Source: Deltaproteobacteria bacterium
GTDB lineage: Bacteria; Desulfobacterota; Binatia; UTPRO1
Reading direction: 5' to 3'
DNA length: 64,000 bases
NCBI GenBank assembly: GCA_020852955.1
Contig: JADYZW010000047.1
Location: 88,436 to 152,435, forward strand
The stretch's first letter is position 1. Every line of letters begins with the position of its first letter. The position numbers and the translations under genes were made by a program. The notes under the pieces are model-generated. The model ran no database searches and had not been told where the DNA came from. It saw only the letters and a list, made by a program, of their open reading frames with translations. Of the stretch, positions 18,844 through 27,273 are shown one piece after another.

Positions 18844-19884
18844 TCAGGCGCCGAACGTGACGATCGTCTTGAGGGCCGACGCCATCGCGGCGGTCCGATA
18901 CGCGTCGGCCACCTGGTCGAGCGGAAACTCGTGCGTGACGAGCTGGGGTCGTCGGATCACGCCGTGATCGATCAGGTCGAGCGCCTCACGCGTATCGTTC
19001 GGTCCACACGAGTAGCTCGGCACGACGCGAATCTCCCGGAAGTAGAGGTCGTACGGGGCGATCGCGAGGTGATCGTCGGGCCGGCCCGCGGTAAAGAAGA
19101 CGACGGTCGCACCGCGGCCGGCGAGGCGAACCCCGAGTTCCATGGCCTCGATGCTGCCCGGTCCGACGATCACGGCATCGGCCATGTCGCCCCCGGTGAG
19201 CTCCCCGACCGCTTCCACCGGATCGCGCTCGTCGACGTGGAGAGCGGCGTGCGCTCCGAGTTCGCGCGCGCGGTCGAGGCGAAACGGCACCCGGTCGAGA
19301 CCGATGACCTGCGCCGCCCCGACGTGGCGCGCGAGGATCACGTGGAGCTGCCCCATGATCCCGAGCCCGATCACGACGACGCGTTCGCCGCCCCGCAGCG
19401 CCGCGCGACGGAGCGACTTCACGGTACACGCCAGCGGCTCGACCAACGCGGCGTCGGCGAACGTCACGTGTTCCGGCAAGCGCAACGTGTCGGCGCGGAC
19501 CTGGCCCGCGGGCACCGCAAAGTACTCCGCCATGCCGCCGGGAACGAGCTTGCCGTTGCGCCAGGCGACGCACTGCACGTATTCGCCGCGCGCGCACAAG
19601 CGGCAGGTCATGCACGGCGCGTGATGATGCACGAAGACCCGGTCGCCTGGTCGGAACGCCACGACGTCCGGCGCGACCGCCGCCACCTCGCCCGCGGGCT
19701 CGTGCCCGAAGACCAGTGGCGCCTTGCGCCGCATGTACCACCCCATGATGTCGCCGGTGCAGATCCCGCACGCCCGCGTCCGGACCAGAATCTCTCCGGA
19801 GCCGATCGATGGCACGTCCATCTCGACGACGTCCACCGAGAGGTTCGCGTCCAGACGAGCGGCACGCATCGTGCGGGGGATCAT
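18844..19884 (-). CDS. Zinc-dependent medium-chain alcohol dehydrogenase (MDR)
   Basis: A 346-residue MDR enzyme oxidising an alcohol or polyol with NAD(P). The catalytic-zinc region is CGICTGDIMGW with GHEPAGEV, the structural-zinc lobe is CMTCRLCARGEYVQC, and the Rossmann loop is VVVIGLGIMGQLHV. The fold and length match sorbitol/threonine dehydrogenase-like members. The substrate cannot be inferred. The ATG at 19884 lies 37 nt after the stop of a second, divergent MDR gene, suggesting a two-gene operon from the promoter at 21022-21050. The next gene downstream is convergent, beyond the terminator at 18810. Confidence 0.85.
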   Translation of the reverse strand: MIPRTMRAARLDANLSVDVVEMDVPSIGSGEILVRTRACGICTGDIMGWYMRRKAPLVFGHEPAGEVAAVAPDVVAFRPGDRVFVHHHAPCMTCRLCARGEYVQCVAWRNGKLVPGGMAEYFAVPAGQVRADTLRLPEHVTFADAALVEPLACTVKSLRRAALRGGERVVVIGLGIMGQLHVILARHVGAAQVIGLDRVPFRLDRARELGAHAALHVDERDPVEAVGELTGGDMADAVIVGPGSIEAMELGVRLAGRGATVVFFTAGRPDDHLAIAPYDLYFREIRVVPSYSCGPNDTREALDLIDHGVIRRPQLVTHEFPLDQVADAYRTAAMASALKTIVTFGA

Positions 19885-19921
19885 GGGAGAGCGCGCGCGG
19901 ACCTTCGCGAGCGACCGCGAA

Positions 19922-20956
19922 TCACGCGCCTTGCGGGACGAGCGCGTACTTGATGCCCTGGCCTTGCTGCAGGAGACTCAGCACCTGATGCAGCTCCGGG
20001 AAGGAGTACGTCCCGGTGATCAGCGGACGGCCGTCGATGTGCCCTTCGCCGAGCAGCGCTTGCGCTTTGCATACGTCGCGCGGCGTGAAGTGGAACGGGC
20101 TCATCAGCGTGATCTGGTCGTAATGCAGCCGGGCGGTGTCGAAGGAGACGCGGGTACCCGACGGACATCCGCCGAACAACACGACCGTTCCGCCGCGCCG
20201 AGCGTAGTGGATGGCCTGCTCCCACACGCTCGGCTGTCCCGTACACTCGATGACGACGTCCGCACCGCGACCCTGGGTGGCTTCGAGACTCTCGGCCTGC
20301 GCCTGGTCGGGCTCGGAGGCCAAGATCACCTTCGCGCCGAGCTCCTCGGCCATATGCGCCCGGTACTGCCGGCGCCCGAGCACGATCACGTCATGGACTC
20401 CAGAGGCCTTCAACACCAGCAGATGGAGCAGGCTGATCGCTCCCGCGCCGATGATCAGCACTGTGTCGTCCGGCCGGATCTTCAGGCGGTCGATCGCGTG
20501 GACCACGCACGACAGCGGTTCGAGAAGCGCGGCCTCCGCATAACCGATCGATGCCGCCTTGGGGAACATGTTCGTCTCGACGACTGCCGCGGGTAGCTTC
20601 ACGTACTCGGCGTAGGCTCCGAGCACCATGTTGTCCATGATGGTCGTACAGAGGTTCTCTTGCTCGTGGCGACAGTAGTAACAGGTCTTGCAGGGAGCGG
20701 TCGGCACCGCCATGACCGCGTCGCCCTCACGGAAGCCTCGAACCCCCTTACCGGCGAACGCGACGTCGCCCGCGAACTCGTGCCCGAACAGCGTCGGCAT
20801 GGGCATCTTCGGGTGTCCGCGCAGGAACGCCTTGAGGTCCGTTCCGCAGGTGAGCGCCGTCGATACCCGCACGACGACCTCGCCGGGCCCGGGAACGGGC
20901 GTTTCGACCTCCTCGTAGGAGATCTTCCCGGGCTCGAGCAGAAGATGTGCCAACAT
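19922..20956 (-). CDS. Zinc-dependent medium-chain dehydrogenase (MDR), second copy
   Basis: A 344-residue MDR enzyme with LTCGTDLKAFLRGH and FGHEFAGDV for the catalytic zinc, the four-cysteine structural lobe CKTCYYCRHEQENLC and a Rossmann stretch VLIIGAGAISLLHLLVL. It differs from its downstream neighbour at most positions, so the two probably catalyse successive or alternative steps rather than being a recent duplication. The ATG at 20956 is preferred: a GTG at 20968 is in frame but its only ribosome-site-like AGGGGG is too close. The transcript leader from the promoter is about 60 nt. The substrate is unknown. Confidence 0.83.
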   Translation of the reverse strand: MLAHLLLEPGKISYEEVETPVPGPGEVVVRVSTALTCGTDLKAFLRGHPKMPMPTLFGHEFAGDVAFAGKGVRGFREGDAVMAVPTAPCKTCYYCRHEQENLCTTIMDNMVLGAYAEYVKLPAAVVETNMFPKAASIGYAEAALLEPLSCVVHAIDRLKIRPDDTVLIIGAGAISLLHLLVLKASGVHDVIVLGRRQYRAHMAEELGAKVILASEPDQAQAESLEATQGRGADVVIECTGQPSVWEQAIHYARRGGTVVLFGGCPSGTRVSFDTARLHYDQITLMSPFHFTPRDVCKAQALLGEGHIDGRPLITGTYSFPELHQVLSLLQQGQGIKYALVPQGA

Positions 20957-21021
20957 AGAACCCGCCACGCCCCCTTAGCGCCGGTAGCTCGCCGAAGCGC
21001 GCCGGCTACGCAATTCGCTCT

Positions 21022-21050
21022 CGTCTACTGACGGGGTACCACATTGTCAA
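21022..21050 (-). promoter_or_regulatory. Promoter of the two zinc dehydrogenase genes
   Basis: On the minus strand a perfect -35 TTGACA (21045-21050) is followed after 17 bases by TAGACG (21022-21027). It lies in the gap between coaD and the dehydrogenases and faces the latter. Confidence 0.52.
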
Positions 21051-21083
21051 GGTGAAGCGCCCGCAACGACGAGTCGGCGCGCA

Positions 21084-21602
21084 TCACGAACGGCGGACCT
21101 TCTCCTCGAGGCGCTTCAGCACGACGTCCGGCACCAGGCCTTCGACGTCCCCGCCCAACGTGACGACCTCCTTGACCAGACGCGAGCTCGTATAGAAATG
21201 CGCTTCGCCCGCCATCATGAAGATCGTCTCGATGTTCGCCTTGAGATGGCGATTCATCATCGTCATCTGGAACTCGTACTCGAAGTCGGCCACGGCGCGA
21301 AGGCCGCGGATGATGACCTTCGCGTTCATCCGCTCCACGTAGTCGACCAGCAGACCGCTGAAGCGATCGGCGATCACGCGCCCGGCATGATGCCGGAACA
21401 CGTCCGCGATCATCTTCACCCGTTCGTCGGGCGTGAACATCGCGCTGTCCTTGTGGATGTTGTACGCGACTCCCACGATGACCCGATCGAACACCTGCAG
21501 GCTGCGCTCGATGATGTCGACGTGGCCGTTGGTGATCGGGTCGAACGAACCGGCATAGACGGCGACGGTCGTGCCGGCGCCGGCTCGCCTACGCGCCGGC
21601 AT
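21084..21602 (-). CDS. coaD: Phosphopantetheine adenylyltransferase
   Basis: A 172-residue nucleotidyltransferase of coenzyme A synthesis that forms dephospho-CoA from 4'-phosphopantetheine and ATP. It has the N-terminal YAGSFDPITNGHVDIIERS with the (T/H)xGH-type NGH motif, VIIRGLRAVADFEYEFQMTMMNRHL and a C-terminal YTSSRLVKEVVTLGGDVEGLVPD in place of the usual ISSTxVKE. The start at ATG 21602 gives a short basic lead (MPARRRAGAG) and a 14-base overlap with rsmD; an upstream ATG in the same frame would lie deeper inside rsmD. The rsmD-coaD pair is widespread. Confidence 0.95.
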   Translation of the reverse strand: MPARRRAGAGTTVAVYAGSFDPITNGHVDIIERSLQVFDRVIVGVAYNIHKDSAMFTPDERVKMIADVFRHHAGRVIADRFSGLLVDYVERMNAKVIIRGLRAVADFEYEFQMTMMNRHLKANIETIFMMAGEAHFYTSSRLVKEVVTLGGDVEGLVPDVVLKRLEEKVRRS

Positions 21603-22170
21603 GGTCACCCGCCCCCGAAGCGCCCGCCCGGTAGAGCGCAATGTTGGTATCCCCATATCGTCTGTCGAGTTCCTGCGAGAATCGCCCGATGATCGGAGCC
21701 GCAGGCTCCCCGCGCCCGTGCTCGACCACGATCCATCCTCCGTCCGCGACGAGGTCCGACGCCTCGAGCGCCGTCAACGTGCGCTCGACCCACCCCTGAC
21801 CGTACGGCGGGTCGAGGAACACCCGGTCGAAGCGGCGGCCCGAAGCGACGAGGTGCCTGATGGCTCGGTCCGCCGGCATCGTCAGGACTTCGCCGACGAG
21901 CCCCGTGGCTTCGAGATTCGCCTCGATCGCGTCGCGTGCGGCGCGGGCCGGATCGACGAACACGGCCTCGCGGGCGCCGCGGCTCAACGCTTCGAGACCG
22001 AGCGTCCCCGCGCCCGCGAACAGGTCGAGCACGGCGCATCCCTCGGAACTCCCGCGGCTTTCCAGGATCGAAAACACGGCCTCTTTCACCCGATCGGCGG
22101 TAGGGCGCACGAGCCGCCCCTTGGGAGCGTGCAGCCGCCGCCCGCGCGCGATACCTGCCACGATGCGCAT
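21589..22170 (-). CDS. rsmD: 16S rRNA (guanine966-N2)-methyltransferase RsmD
   Basis: A 193-residue SAM methyltransferase that modifies G966 of 16S rRNA in the 30S subunit. The N-terminus MRIVAGIARGRRLHAPKG and RPTADRVKEAVFSIL, the SAM loop VLDLFAGAGTLGLEALSRGA and the catalytic LDPPYGQGW (the N/DPPY motif of N-methyltransferases) define the family. The length is typical. It heads the rsmD-coaD operon and is divergent from cofC; a promoter is visible at 22211-22239. Confidence 0.95.
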   Translation of the reverse strand: MRIVAGIARGRRLHAPKGRLVRPTADRVKEAVFSILESRGSSEGCAVLDLFAGAGTLGLEALSRGAREAVFVDPARAARDAIEANLEATGLVGEVLTMPADRAIRHLVASGRRFDRVFLDPPYGQGWVERTLTALEASDLVADGGWIVVEHGRGEPAAPIIGRFSQELDRRYGDTNIALYRAGASGAGDHAGA

Positions 22171-22210
22171 GTTGCAAGGCTACGAACGCATAACGAAAAT
22201 GCGGTTCGGC

Positions 22211-22239
22211 TCTTTACACGCGGCGCCGAAAGGTCGCAA
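22211..22239 (-). promoter_or_regulatory. Promoter of rsmD-coaD
   Basis: On the minus strand TTGCGA (22234-22239) and TAAAGA (22211-22216) are 17 bases apart, about 40 nt upstream of the rsmD ATG. Confidence 0.42.
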
Positions 22240-22264
22240 GCGAAGCCGTCGCCGGACAGCGCGC

Positions 22265-22293
22265 TTGACTCGCGCGGAGGCCCCTTCTAGTGC
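22265..22293 (+). promoter_or_regulatory. Promoter of cofC
   Basis: TTGACT (22265-22270) and TAGTGC (22288-22293) are 17 bases apart. The -10 box ends 22 nt before the GTG start, leaving room for a short leader with the GAGGA ribosome site. Confidence 0.42.
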
Positions 22294-22315
22294 AGCGCCA
22301 CCCGAGGAACCGGTC

Positions 22316-22975
22316 GTGAAGGTCGCCCTGCTTCCCGCGAAGCCGCTCGCGCTCGCCAAGACGAGGCTCGCGCCGCTCCTCCCGGACGCCGTGCGCGCGC
22401 GCGTCGCCGCCGCCATGTTTCTCGACGTCCTCCATGCGCTCACGGCGGCGCGTACGATCGAGGTGGTCGTGGTCGTGACCGCCGACCCGACGCTCGAATC
22501 GCACGCCCGCCGAGCCGGCGCCGTCGTCGTCGACGAAGGGACGCCCCGCGGGCTCAACGGCGCCGTCGCGCTCGGCACGGACGCGGCCGTCCGGCTCGGC
22601 GCCGCGAACACGCTCGTCGTCCTGTCCGACGTGCCGCTCGTGCGGGCCGCGGACGTCGACGATCTCCTGCAGCGCGCCCCGACGCACGGCGCCCTCGTCG
22701 TCCCCTCGAAGGAAGGCACTGGAACGAACGCCCTGCTCCGCACGCCACCCACCGCTTTCCCGCCGTGTTTCGGCGGCCGAAGCCTCGAGCGGCACGTCGC
22801 GGCCGCCGAACGCGCCGGCCTGCCCTGCGCGATCGTGCGCACCGCCCGGCTCGAGCTCGACCTCGACACGCCCGAGGACCTGAGCGCGTTCGTAGGCACC
22901 CCCAGCCCGACCGAAACCTACCGCGAGCTGACGCGGCTTGGGAGCCCGATGCGGCGCATCGGCGCTCGCGCCTAG
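22316..22975 (+). CDS. cofC: 2-phospho-L-lactate guanylyltransferase-like (CofC/FbiD)
   Basis: A 219-residue nucleotidyltransferase of the MobA/CofC fold. It starts VKVALLPAKPLALAKTRLAPLL, matching the CofC N-terminus with its Lys-x-x-Leu-(x)-Arg-Leu segment, and contains TLVVLSDVPLVRAADVDDLL, a VVPSKEGTGTNALL motif and LELDLDTPEDLSAF. CofC/FbiD activates phospholactate, phosphoenolpyruvate or 3-phosphoglycerate with GTP for coenzyme F420 synthesis. The start is a GTG with GAGGA about 8 nt upstream; the longer open frame is antisense to rsmD. No other cof gene is in the window, so F420 synthesis is inferred from this one gene. It ends with a 4-base convergent overlap with ygfZ. Confidence 0.8.
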   Translation: MKVALLPAKPLALAKTRLAPLLPDAVRARVAAAMFLDVLHALTAARTIEVVVVVTADPTLESHARRAGAVVVDEGTPRGLNGAVALGTDAAVRLGAANTLVVLSDVPLVRAADVDDLLQRAPTHGALVVPSKEGTGTNALLRTPPTAFPPCFGGRSLERHVAAAERAGLPCAIVRTARLELDLDTPEDLSAFVGTPSPTETYRELTRLGSPMRRIGARA

Positions 22976-24033
22976 CGGCTCTGCGCGCGAAACGGCAGCG
23001 CGCGCACGGTCGCCGCCGGCCCGCCCGCGCCGCCGAGCTCGAGCTCGGTGCCCGGCTCGACCTGCTCGCGGCGCACGTACGCGAGGCCGATCGTTCGTCC
23101 GAGCCGCCATGATCGCCCGACGCTCGTCACCCACCCGACCTCGCGGTCGCCCGCGAACAGGCGAACGCCGGGCGGCGGGACGCTCTCGCCCTCGATCTCG
23201 ACGCCGACGAGCTTTCGGTTCACGTGCCCACGCGCCGTGACCCGCTCCATGACCTCCTGACCGAGATAGCATCCTTTCCGAAAGCTGATCGCGTTCTCGT
23301 ACGGCGCCTCGAGTGCGAGCGTGTCCACGAAGACGTCGCGACCGTGGCGTGGAACCCCGCTCTCGATGCGCAGCATCTCGAAGGCATCGATGCCCGCGGG
23401 ACGCGCGTCCGCCGAGACACAGCGCTCCCACCACATCGCGGCCCCGGCACACGGCACGCGGCAAAGGAACCCCCCCCCGCCGGGCTCCGCGACGCGCACG
23501 ACGTGCGGCTCGCCGTCCGCCATCGCGGCCGGCGCATGCGCGAAGGGTTGGTCCGGCGCGGGAAGGCCGATCTCGGAGAGCACGGCGGGCGCGTCCGGAC
23601 CGAACAACGCGAACACGCGCCCCGGCGGGGCGGGAACGAACTCGACGTCGTCGGCCACGACGAATCGCTCCAGGGCGGTGCGGACCGTCGAGGCCGCGCC
23701 GACCCCATCGAGCGCGATCACGTCCTCGCCGACCAGCACGAGGAGGTCGCCGACGGCCTTGCCCTGCTCGCTCAAGAGCAGCGCGCGACAGCCGGTCCCG
23801 GCCACGCACGCCGCGACGTCGTTCGACAACATGCCCTGCAGGAACCCGACGCGATCCTCGCCCGTCGCCCGCAGGCGCTCGATCCACGGCAGCTCGACCA
23901 CCGCCGCCCCGCCGCACATCGCTTCGTACTCCCCCGCCGCATCGCCGAAATGCGCGGCGACCTCCCGCTCCGCCTCGGTGACGAAGACCGCGCCGCCGGA
24001 CCGCATCGCGGCGACGAGCGCATCCTCAGACAT
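22972..24033 (-). CDS. ygfZ: YgfZ/GcvT-domain folate-binding protein
   Basis: A 353-residue tetrahydrofolate-binding protein that helps maintain Fe-S enzymes, notably MiaB-type. The diagnostic motif KGCYLGQEVMERV is present in the middle-to-late part, and the N-terminal half has the GcvT-like ELPWIERLRATGEDRVGFLQGMLSNDV. The C-terminal beta-barrel follows. The length is close to E. coli YgfZ (326). It overlaps the upstream 134-residue hypothetical gene by 8 bases and the convergent cofC by 4, so it is the last gene of a leftward operon led by the RND transporter. Confidence 0.9.
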   Translation of the reverse strand: MSEDALVAAMRSGGAVFVTEAEREVAAHFGDAAGEYEAMCGGAAVVELPWIERLRATGEDRVGFLQGMLSNDVAACVAGTGCRALLLSEQGKAVGDLLVLVGEDVIALDGVGAASTVRTALERFVVADDVEFVPAPPGRVFALFGPDAPAVLSEIGLPAPDQPFAHAPAAMADGEPHVVRVAEPGGGGFLCRVPCAGAAMWWERCVSADARPAGIDAFEMLRIESGVPRHGRDVFVDTLALEAPYENAISFRKGCYLGQEVMERVTARGHVNRKLVGVEIEGESVPPPGVRLFAGDREVGWVTSVGRSWRLGRTIGLAYVRREQVEPGTELELGGAGGPAATVRALPFRAQSR

Positions 24034-24430
24034 CGCCCGACTCCGCGGCCATCCGCCGCCGAATGAACGCGCGATGACGCGCCAGCCCCCGCGGCCAGGT
24101 CCACCACCCCTCGGCCGCCCCGAAGTCCGACGCGAACTCCAACGCGACCTCGCCGTCGCCGGTGCTCTGCCGCCAGACTCCGGTGAACGACCGGCCGTAG
24201 AACCGCCCGCTCACGACCGCGTCGCGAAAGTCGAAGCGAAACGTTAGCTGGTCATCCACCACCGTCACGCCGTGGACGGGGAACGCGACGTGGCGACGGT
24301 CGTCGAGGCCATTGGCCCGCCCGCCGAACCAGCCGTACTCGTACCCGCCGTTCGCGAGCGCCCGCGCGGCGCGCGCGGCGGCGCTCCCTGTATTCGGCGC
24401 GTCCTCAGGCGAGAAAGCGGGGCCTGACAT
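24026..24430 (-). CDS. Conserved-looking hypothetical protein
   Basis: A 134-residue protein without signal peptide or membrane segment. The sequence is rich in aromatic residues and beta-strand pattern: ANGGYEYGWFGGRANGL, HVAFPVHGVTVVDDQLTFRFDFRDAVVSGRFYGRSFTGVWRQ, then WWTWPRGLARHRAFIRRRM. It may be a small beta-barrel. I do not recognise the family. It starts 4 nt after the stop of the RND transporter and overlaps ygfZ by 8 bases, so it is very probably translated and cotranscribed with both. Confidence 0.6.
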   Translation of the reverse strand: MSGPAFSPEDAPNTGSAAARAARALANGGYEYGWFGGRANGLDDRRHVAFPVHGVTVVDDQLTFRFDFRDAVVSGRFYGRSFTGVWRQSTGDGEVALEFASDFGAAEGWWTWPRGLARHRAFIRRRMAAESGDV

Positions 24431-24434
24431 GCCG

Positions 24435-27206
24435 TCACCGTGCCGCCGCGAGCTGGGCCGTCGTGCGCTCGACGTAGTCGCTGAGGATGCGGGTCAGGTT
24501 GAGAAACACGGTGGAGGCGATGCGCGGATAGCGCCGCTGGAGCCGCTCGAGGAACCGTTGGTCGACCGCCAGCAGCTCGAGATCCTCCACCGCGATGATA
24601 TCGGCGGTGCGCTGCTGTCGCCGGACCAGCCCCATCTCGCCGAAGACGTCGCCGCGCTTCAGCTGATGCACGAGCCGCCGGCGCCCGTCGGCGCCGCGCA
24701 CGACGACATCGGCGCGGCCGTTGATGATTACGTACATTTCCTCCCCGAGATCGCCCTGACGGACGGCCGCCTCGCCGGCCGGAACGTTCTGCAGACGACC
24801 GAGCAGAACGGCGATGCGCGCCTGCGCGCGCCGAAGGCCATGGAACAGTCGCACGGTCTTGTGGGGATCCTTGCCGAGCTTCACGAACAACAGATCCCAG
24901 AGTGTAACGATCCGCGTCTGGGCGAGCAACGCGGGCAGCAACACGACGTTGGTCACCAGGGCGGCGAGCATGGTCGCCGCCGACAGGCTGCCGAAATCGC
25001 GGATCGGCACGAAGTCCGAGAGACGCATCACGAGAAACCCGAGCGTCAAGGCGACGGAGGTGTACACGATCGGCCGTCCGACCGTGCTGAGCGCGGCGGA
25101 CAGCGATCGCCGCTCGTCGTAGGTGACCTGCAGCTCGCGATTGAAGCGCACCATGTAGTGGATCGTGTTGTCGACCGCGATGCCGAGCGCGATCGCCGCG
25201 ATGATGCTGGTGCCGATGTTCAGCATGATACTCGACCATCCGAGAATCCCGAAGAAGAACATTACGGGCACGATGTTCGGCAGCATCGCGATGAATCCGA
25301 CCTTGGCCGACAGGAAGAGAAGCGACATCACGACGAAGATCACCGCGAGCGCCACGCTCACGCTCTTCACCTGCCCCCACACCACGTCATCGGTCGTTCC
25401 ATTCAACAGGATGATGCTGCCGGTGGGCTCGGCCGGCATGCCGGGGTGCTGCTCCGCCCACTCGCGAATCCGGCGCACGACCTCGGCGATCTCGGTGGAG
25501 GTCTCGAAGCGGGTCCGCACGAGGACGTTCGCCTGCCCGAAGTCGCCTGCGATGACCGATCGAAACGTGCCGGGGTTCTGCCGGACAAGGGTGAGCACCT
25601 CGCCGAGGCGCGTCGGATCTTCCCAGAAGCTCTTCACGTCCGCGGGCCTGACCTCGTTACCCTGCGCGTCGACGACGATGTCGCCGCTCGCGCGCAGGCC
25701 CGCGTCGAGGAGGTCGAGGTAGTCGGTGAACGCCACCGTCCGACTGACGCCCGGGAGGCTCTCGAGATAGCGCTGCAGCTCGCGCAGCTCGCGCAACGAG
25801 CGCATGTCGAGCATCGACTGCGGCTGCCCGGTCCCGACGACGACGTAGAAGGGCAAGGCGCCGGCAACCCGAGAGCTGATGGCGGTGTGCGCGAAGCGGA
25901 TGGGAGAGTCGCGCGGGAAGTACGCGAGGAAGTTCGTATCCGCCTCGATGCGCGGCAACGCCGCGACCGACAGCCCGACGAGCCCACTGGCGACGATGAA
26001 AATGACGCGCCTGTGCCGAATGTCGATTTGCGCGAGACGCGCGAGCGCCGGCCCGAGGCCGCCCGGCTCCGCCCCCGCAGGCACCCAGCGGTAGCGGCGT
26101 TCCGGCATCACCATGATGAGCGCCGGCACCAACGTCATGGCCAGCAGGAACAGGAACGTGATGCCGATCACGGAGTACAACCCGAGCGCCCGCACGGCCT
26201 GGATCGAGTTCAGGAGCAGGGCGGAGAAGCCGATCAGGGTCGCGAGTCCCGAGATGAACACCGGCAGCCCCGCTTGTCGGAGCGCCCGATGCACGGGATG
26301 CTCCGTGCCCGTCGGCGCCTCCAGCTCCAGATAGTAGCGCGCCACGACGTGCGTGGCGTACGAGCTGCCGATCACGATCAGGAGCGACGGCAGCACGAGC
26401 GTCCCGAGCGAGATCGGCTCCCCGATCCATCCCATCACGCCCATCGTCCAGATCACGCCGACGAGCACGCAGAGCAACGGCAGCACGACGCCGCGACGCG
26501 TCCGAAACGAGAAGAACAACACCGTGATCATGAGCACGAGGCTCGCCGGCGTGAGCACGGCCAGGTCGCGACGCATGAGGGCGAGGCCCTTCACCTTCAG
26601 GTGCGAGAGCCCGGTCATGTAGAAGCGCTCCGGACTCCTCGGGTCGTGCACGTCGGCGAGGATCTCCTCGATCTCCCGGTCGATGCGCTGCGTCGCCTCC
26701 TCGGTGCGCTGCCCGTCCCGGAAGAATACGTTGATCGCCGCGCCATGGCTGTCCGGAGAGATCAGGTTGCCGGCGAAGAGCGGATTGTCCTTGATACGCG
26801 CGCGCAGGTGATCGCGCGCGTGGGTCGTCTTCGGAACTTCGGGGATGAGCAACGGCGGATTCAAGACGTCGGCGATCGGATCGCGAACGTTGGTGAGGCT
26901 GACGACCTGCGCTACGCCGTCGATCGCGGCGACGCGCGCGGTCACGACGCGGATCTTCTCGAGCGTGGACGTCGACAACACGTCGGGCGCCAGCACGCCG
27001 ATGATGTCGATCTCGTCGTTGCCGAACCGTTCGATGGTCTGCGCGTAGAGCGCCTGTCCCGGGTCGTCGCGCGGCAACAGCGTCCCGACCGAGCTGTCGA
27101 CGCGCAAATACCGTACGCCCGAGCCGAGCAGCACCGTCACGGCCGTCACCACCGCCAACACCAACCATGGGAAGCGGAGGATGGCTCGGTACGCCGCATC
27201 GGCCAT
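24435..27206 (-). CDS. RND/MMPL-family transporter fused to a C-terminal cyclic-nucleotide-binding domain
   Basis: A 923-residue inner-membrane protein. Residues 1-800 are an RND (MMPL/HpnN-like) exporter: a first membrane helix ([17 protein letters not shown]), a periplasmic domain, helices 2-6 with the GSSYATHVV region, a second half starting [17 protein letters not shown], and helices 8-12 with [14 protein letters not shown], which hold the acidic proton-relay positions. Residues about 802-923 are a CRP-type cNMP domain ([41 protein letters not shown] with the phosphate-contact Arg). Substrates are probably lipids or hopanoids by analogy. ATG 27206 is chosen because a TTGACA promoter ends 9 nt upstream; 27284 is also in frame. 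Confidence 0.85.
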   Translation of the reverse strand: MADAAYRAILRFPWLVLAVVTAVTVLLGSGVRYLRVDSSVGTLLPRDDPGQALYAQTIERFGNDEIDIIGVLAPDVLSTSTLEKIRVVTARVAAIDGVAQVVSLTNVRDPIADVLNPPLLIPEVPKTTHARDHLRARIKDNPLFAGNLISPDSHGAAINVFFRDGQRTEEATQRIDREIEEILADVHDPRSPERFYMTGLSHLKVKGLALMRRDLAVLTPASLVLMITVLFFSFRTRRGVVLPLLCVLVGVIWTMGVMGWIGEPISLGTLVLPSLLIVIGSSYATHVVARYYLELEAPTGTEHPVHRALRQAGLPVFISGLATLIGFSALLLNSIQAVRALGLYSVIGITFLFLLAMTLVPALIMVMPERRYRWVPAGAEPGGLGPALARLAQIDIRHRRVIFIVASGLVGLSVAALPRIEADTNFLAYFPRDSPIRFAHTAISSRVAGALPFYVVVGTGQPQSMLDMRSLRELRELQRYLESLPGVSRTVAFTDYLDLLDAGLRASGDIVVDAQGNEVRPADVKSFWEDPTRLGEVLTLVRQNPGTFRSVIAGDFGQANVLVRTRFETSTEIAEVVRRIREWAEQHPGMPAEPTGSIILLNGTTDDVVWGQVKSVSVALAVIFVVMSLLFLSAKVGFIAMLPNIVPVMFFFGILGWSSIMLNIGTSIIAAIALGIAVDNTIHYMVRFNRELQVTYDERRSLSAALSTVGRPIVYTSVALTLGFLVMRLSDFVPIRDFGSLSAATMLAALVTNVVLLPALLAQTRIVTLWDLLFVKLGKDPHKTVRLFHGLRRAQARIAVLLGRLQNVPAGEAAVRQGDLGEEMYVIINGRADVVVRGADGRRRLVHQLKRGDVFGEMGLVRRQQRTADIIAVEDLELLAVDQRFLERLQRRYPRIASTVFLNLTRILSDYVERTTAQLAAAR

Positions 27207-27215
27207 GGCGCGCGA

Positions 27216-27244
27216 GCATTCGTCAGCGGTCCCGAGGTTGTCAA
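27216..27244 (-). promoter_or_regulatory. Leftward promoter of the RND-cNMP gene
   Basis: On the minus strand a perfect -35 TTGACA (27239-27244) is followed by 17 bases and GAATGC (27216-27221), a weak -10. The -10 box ends 9 nt before the ATG at 27206 and no ribosome site is present. Its -35 shares bases with the -35 of the rightward promoter. Confidence 0.42.
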
Positions 27245-27266
27245 GGTCGCGCGCCGTCGCTAGAAG
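27238..27266 (+). promoter_or_regulatory. Rightward promoter of the BadI-like gene, probably leaderless
   Basis: TTGTCA (27238-27243) and TAGAAG (27261-27266) are separated by 17 bases. Only 7 nt separate the -10 box from the ATG at 27274, so transcription should start at or next to the start codon. Confidence 0.5.
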
Positions 27267-27273
27267 CGCGCCC

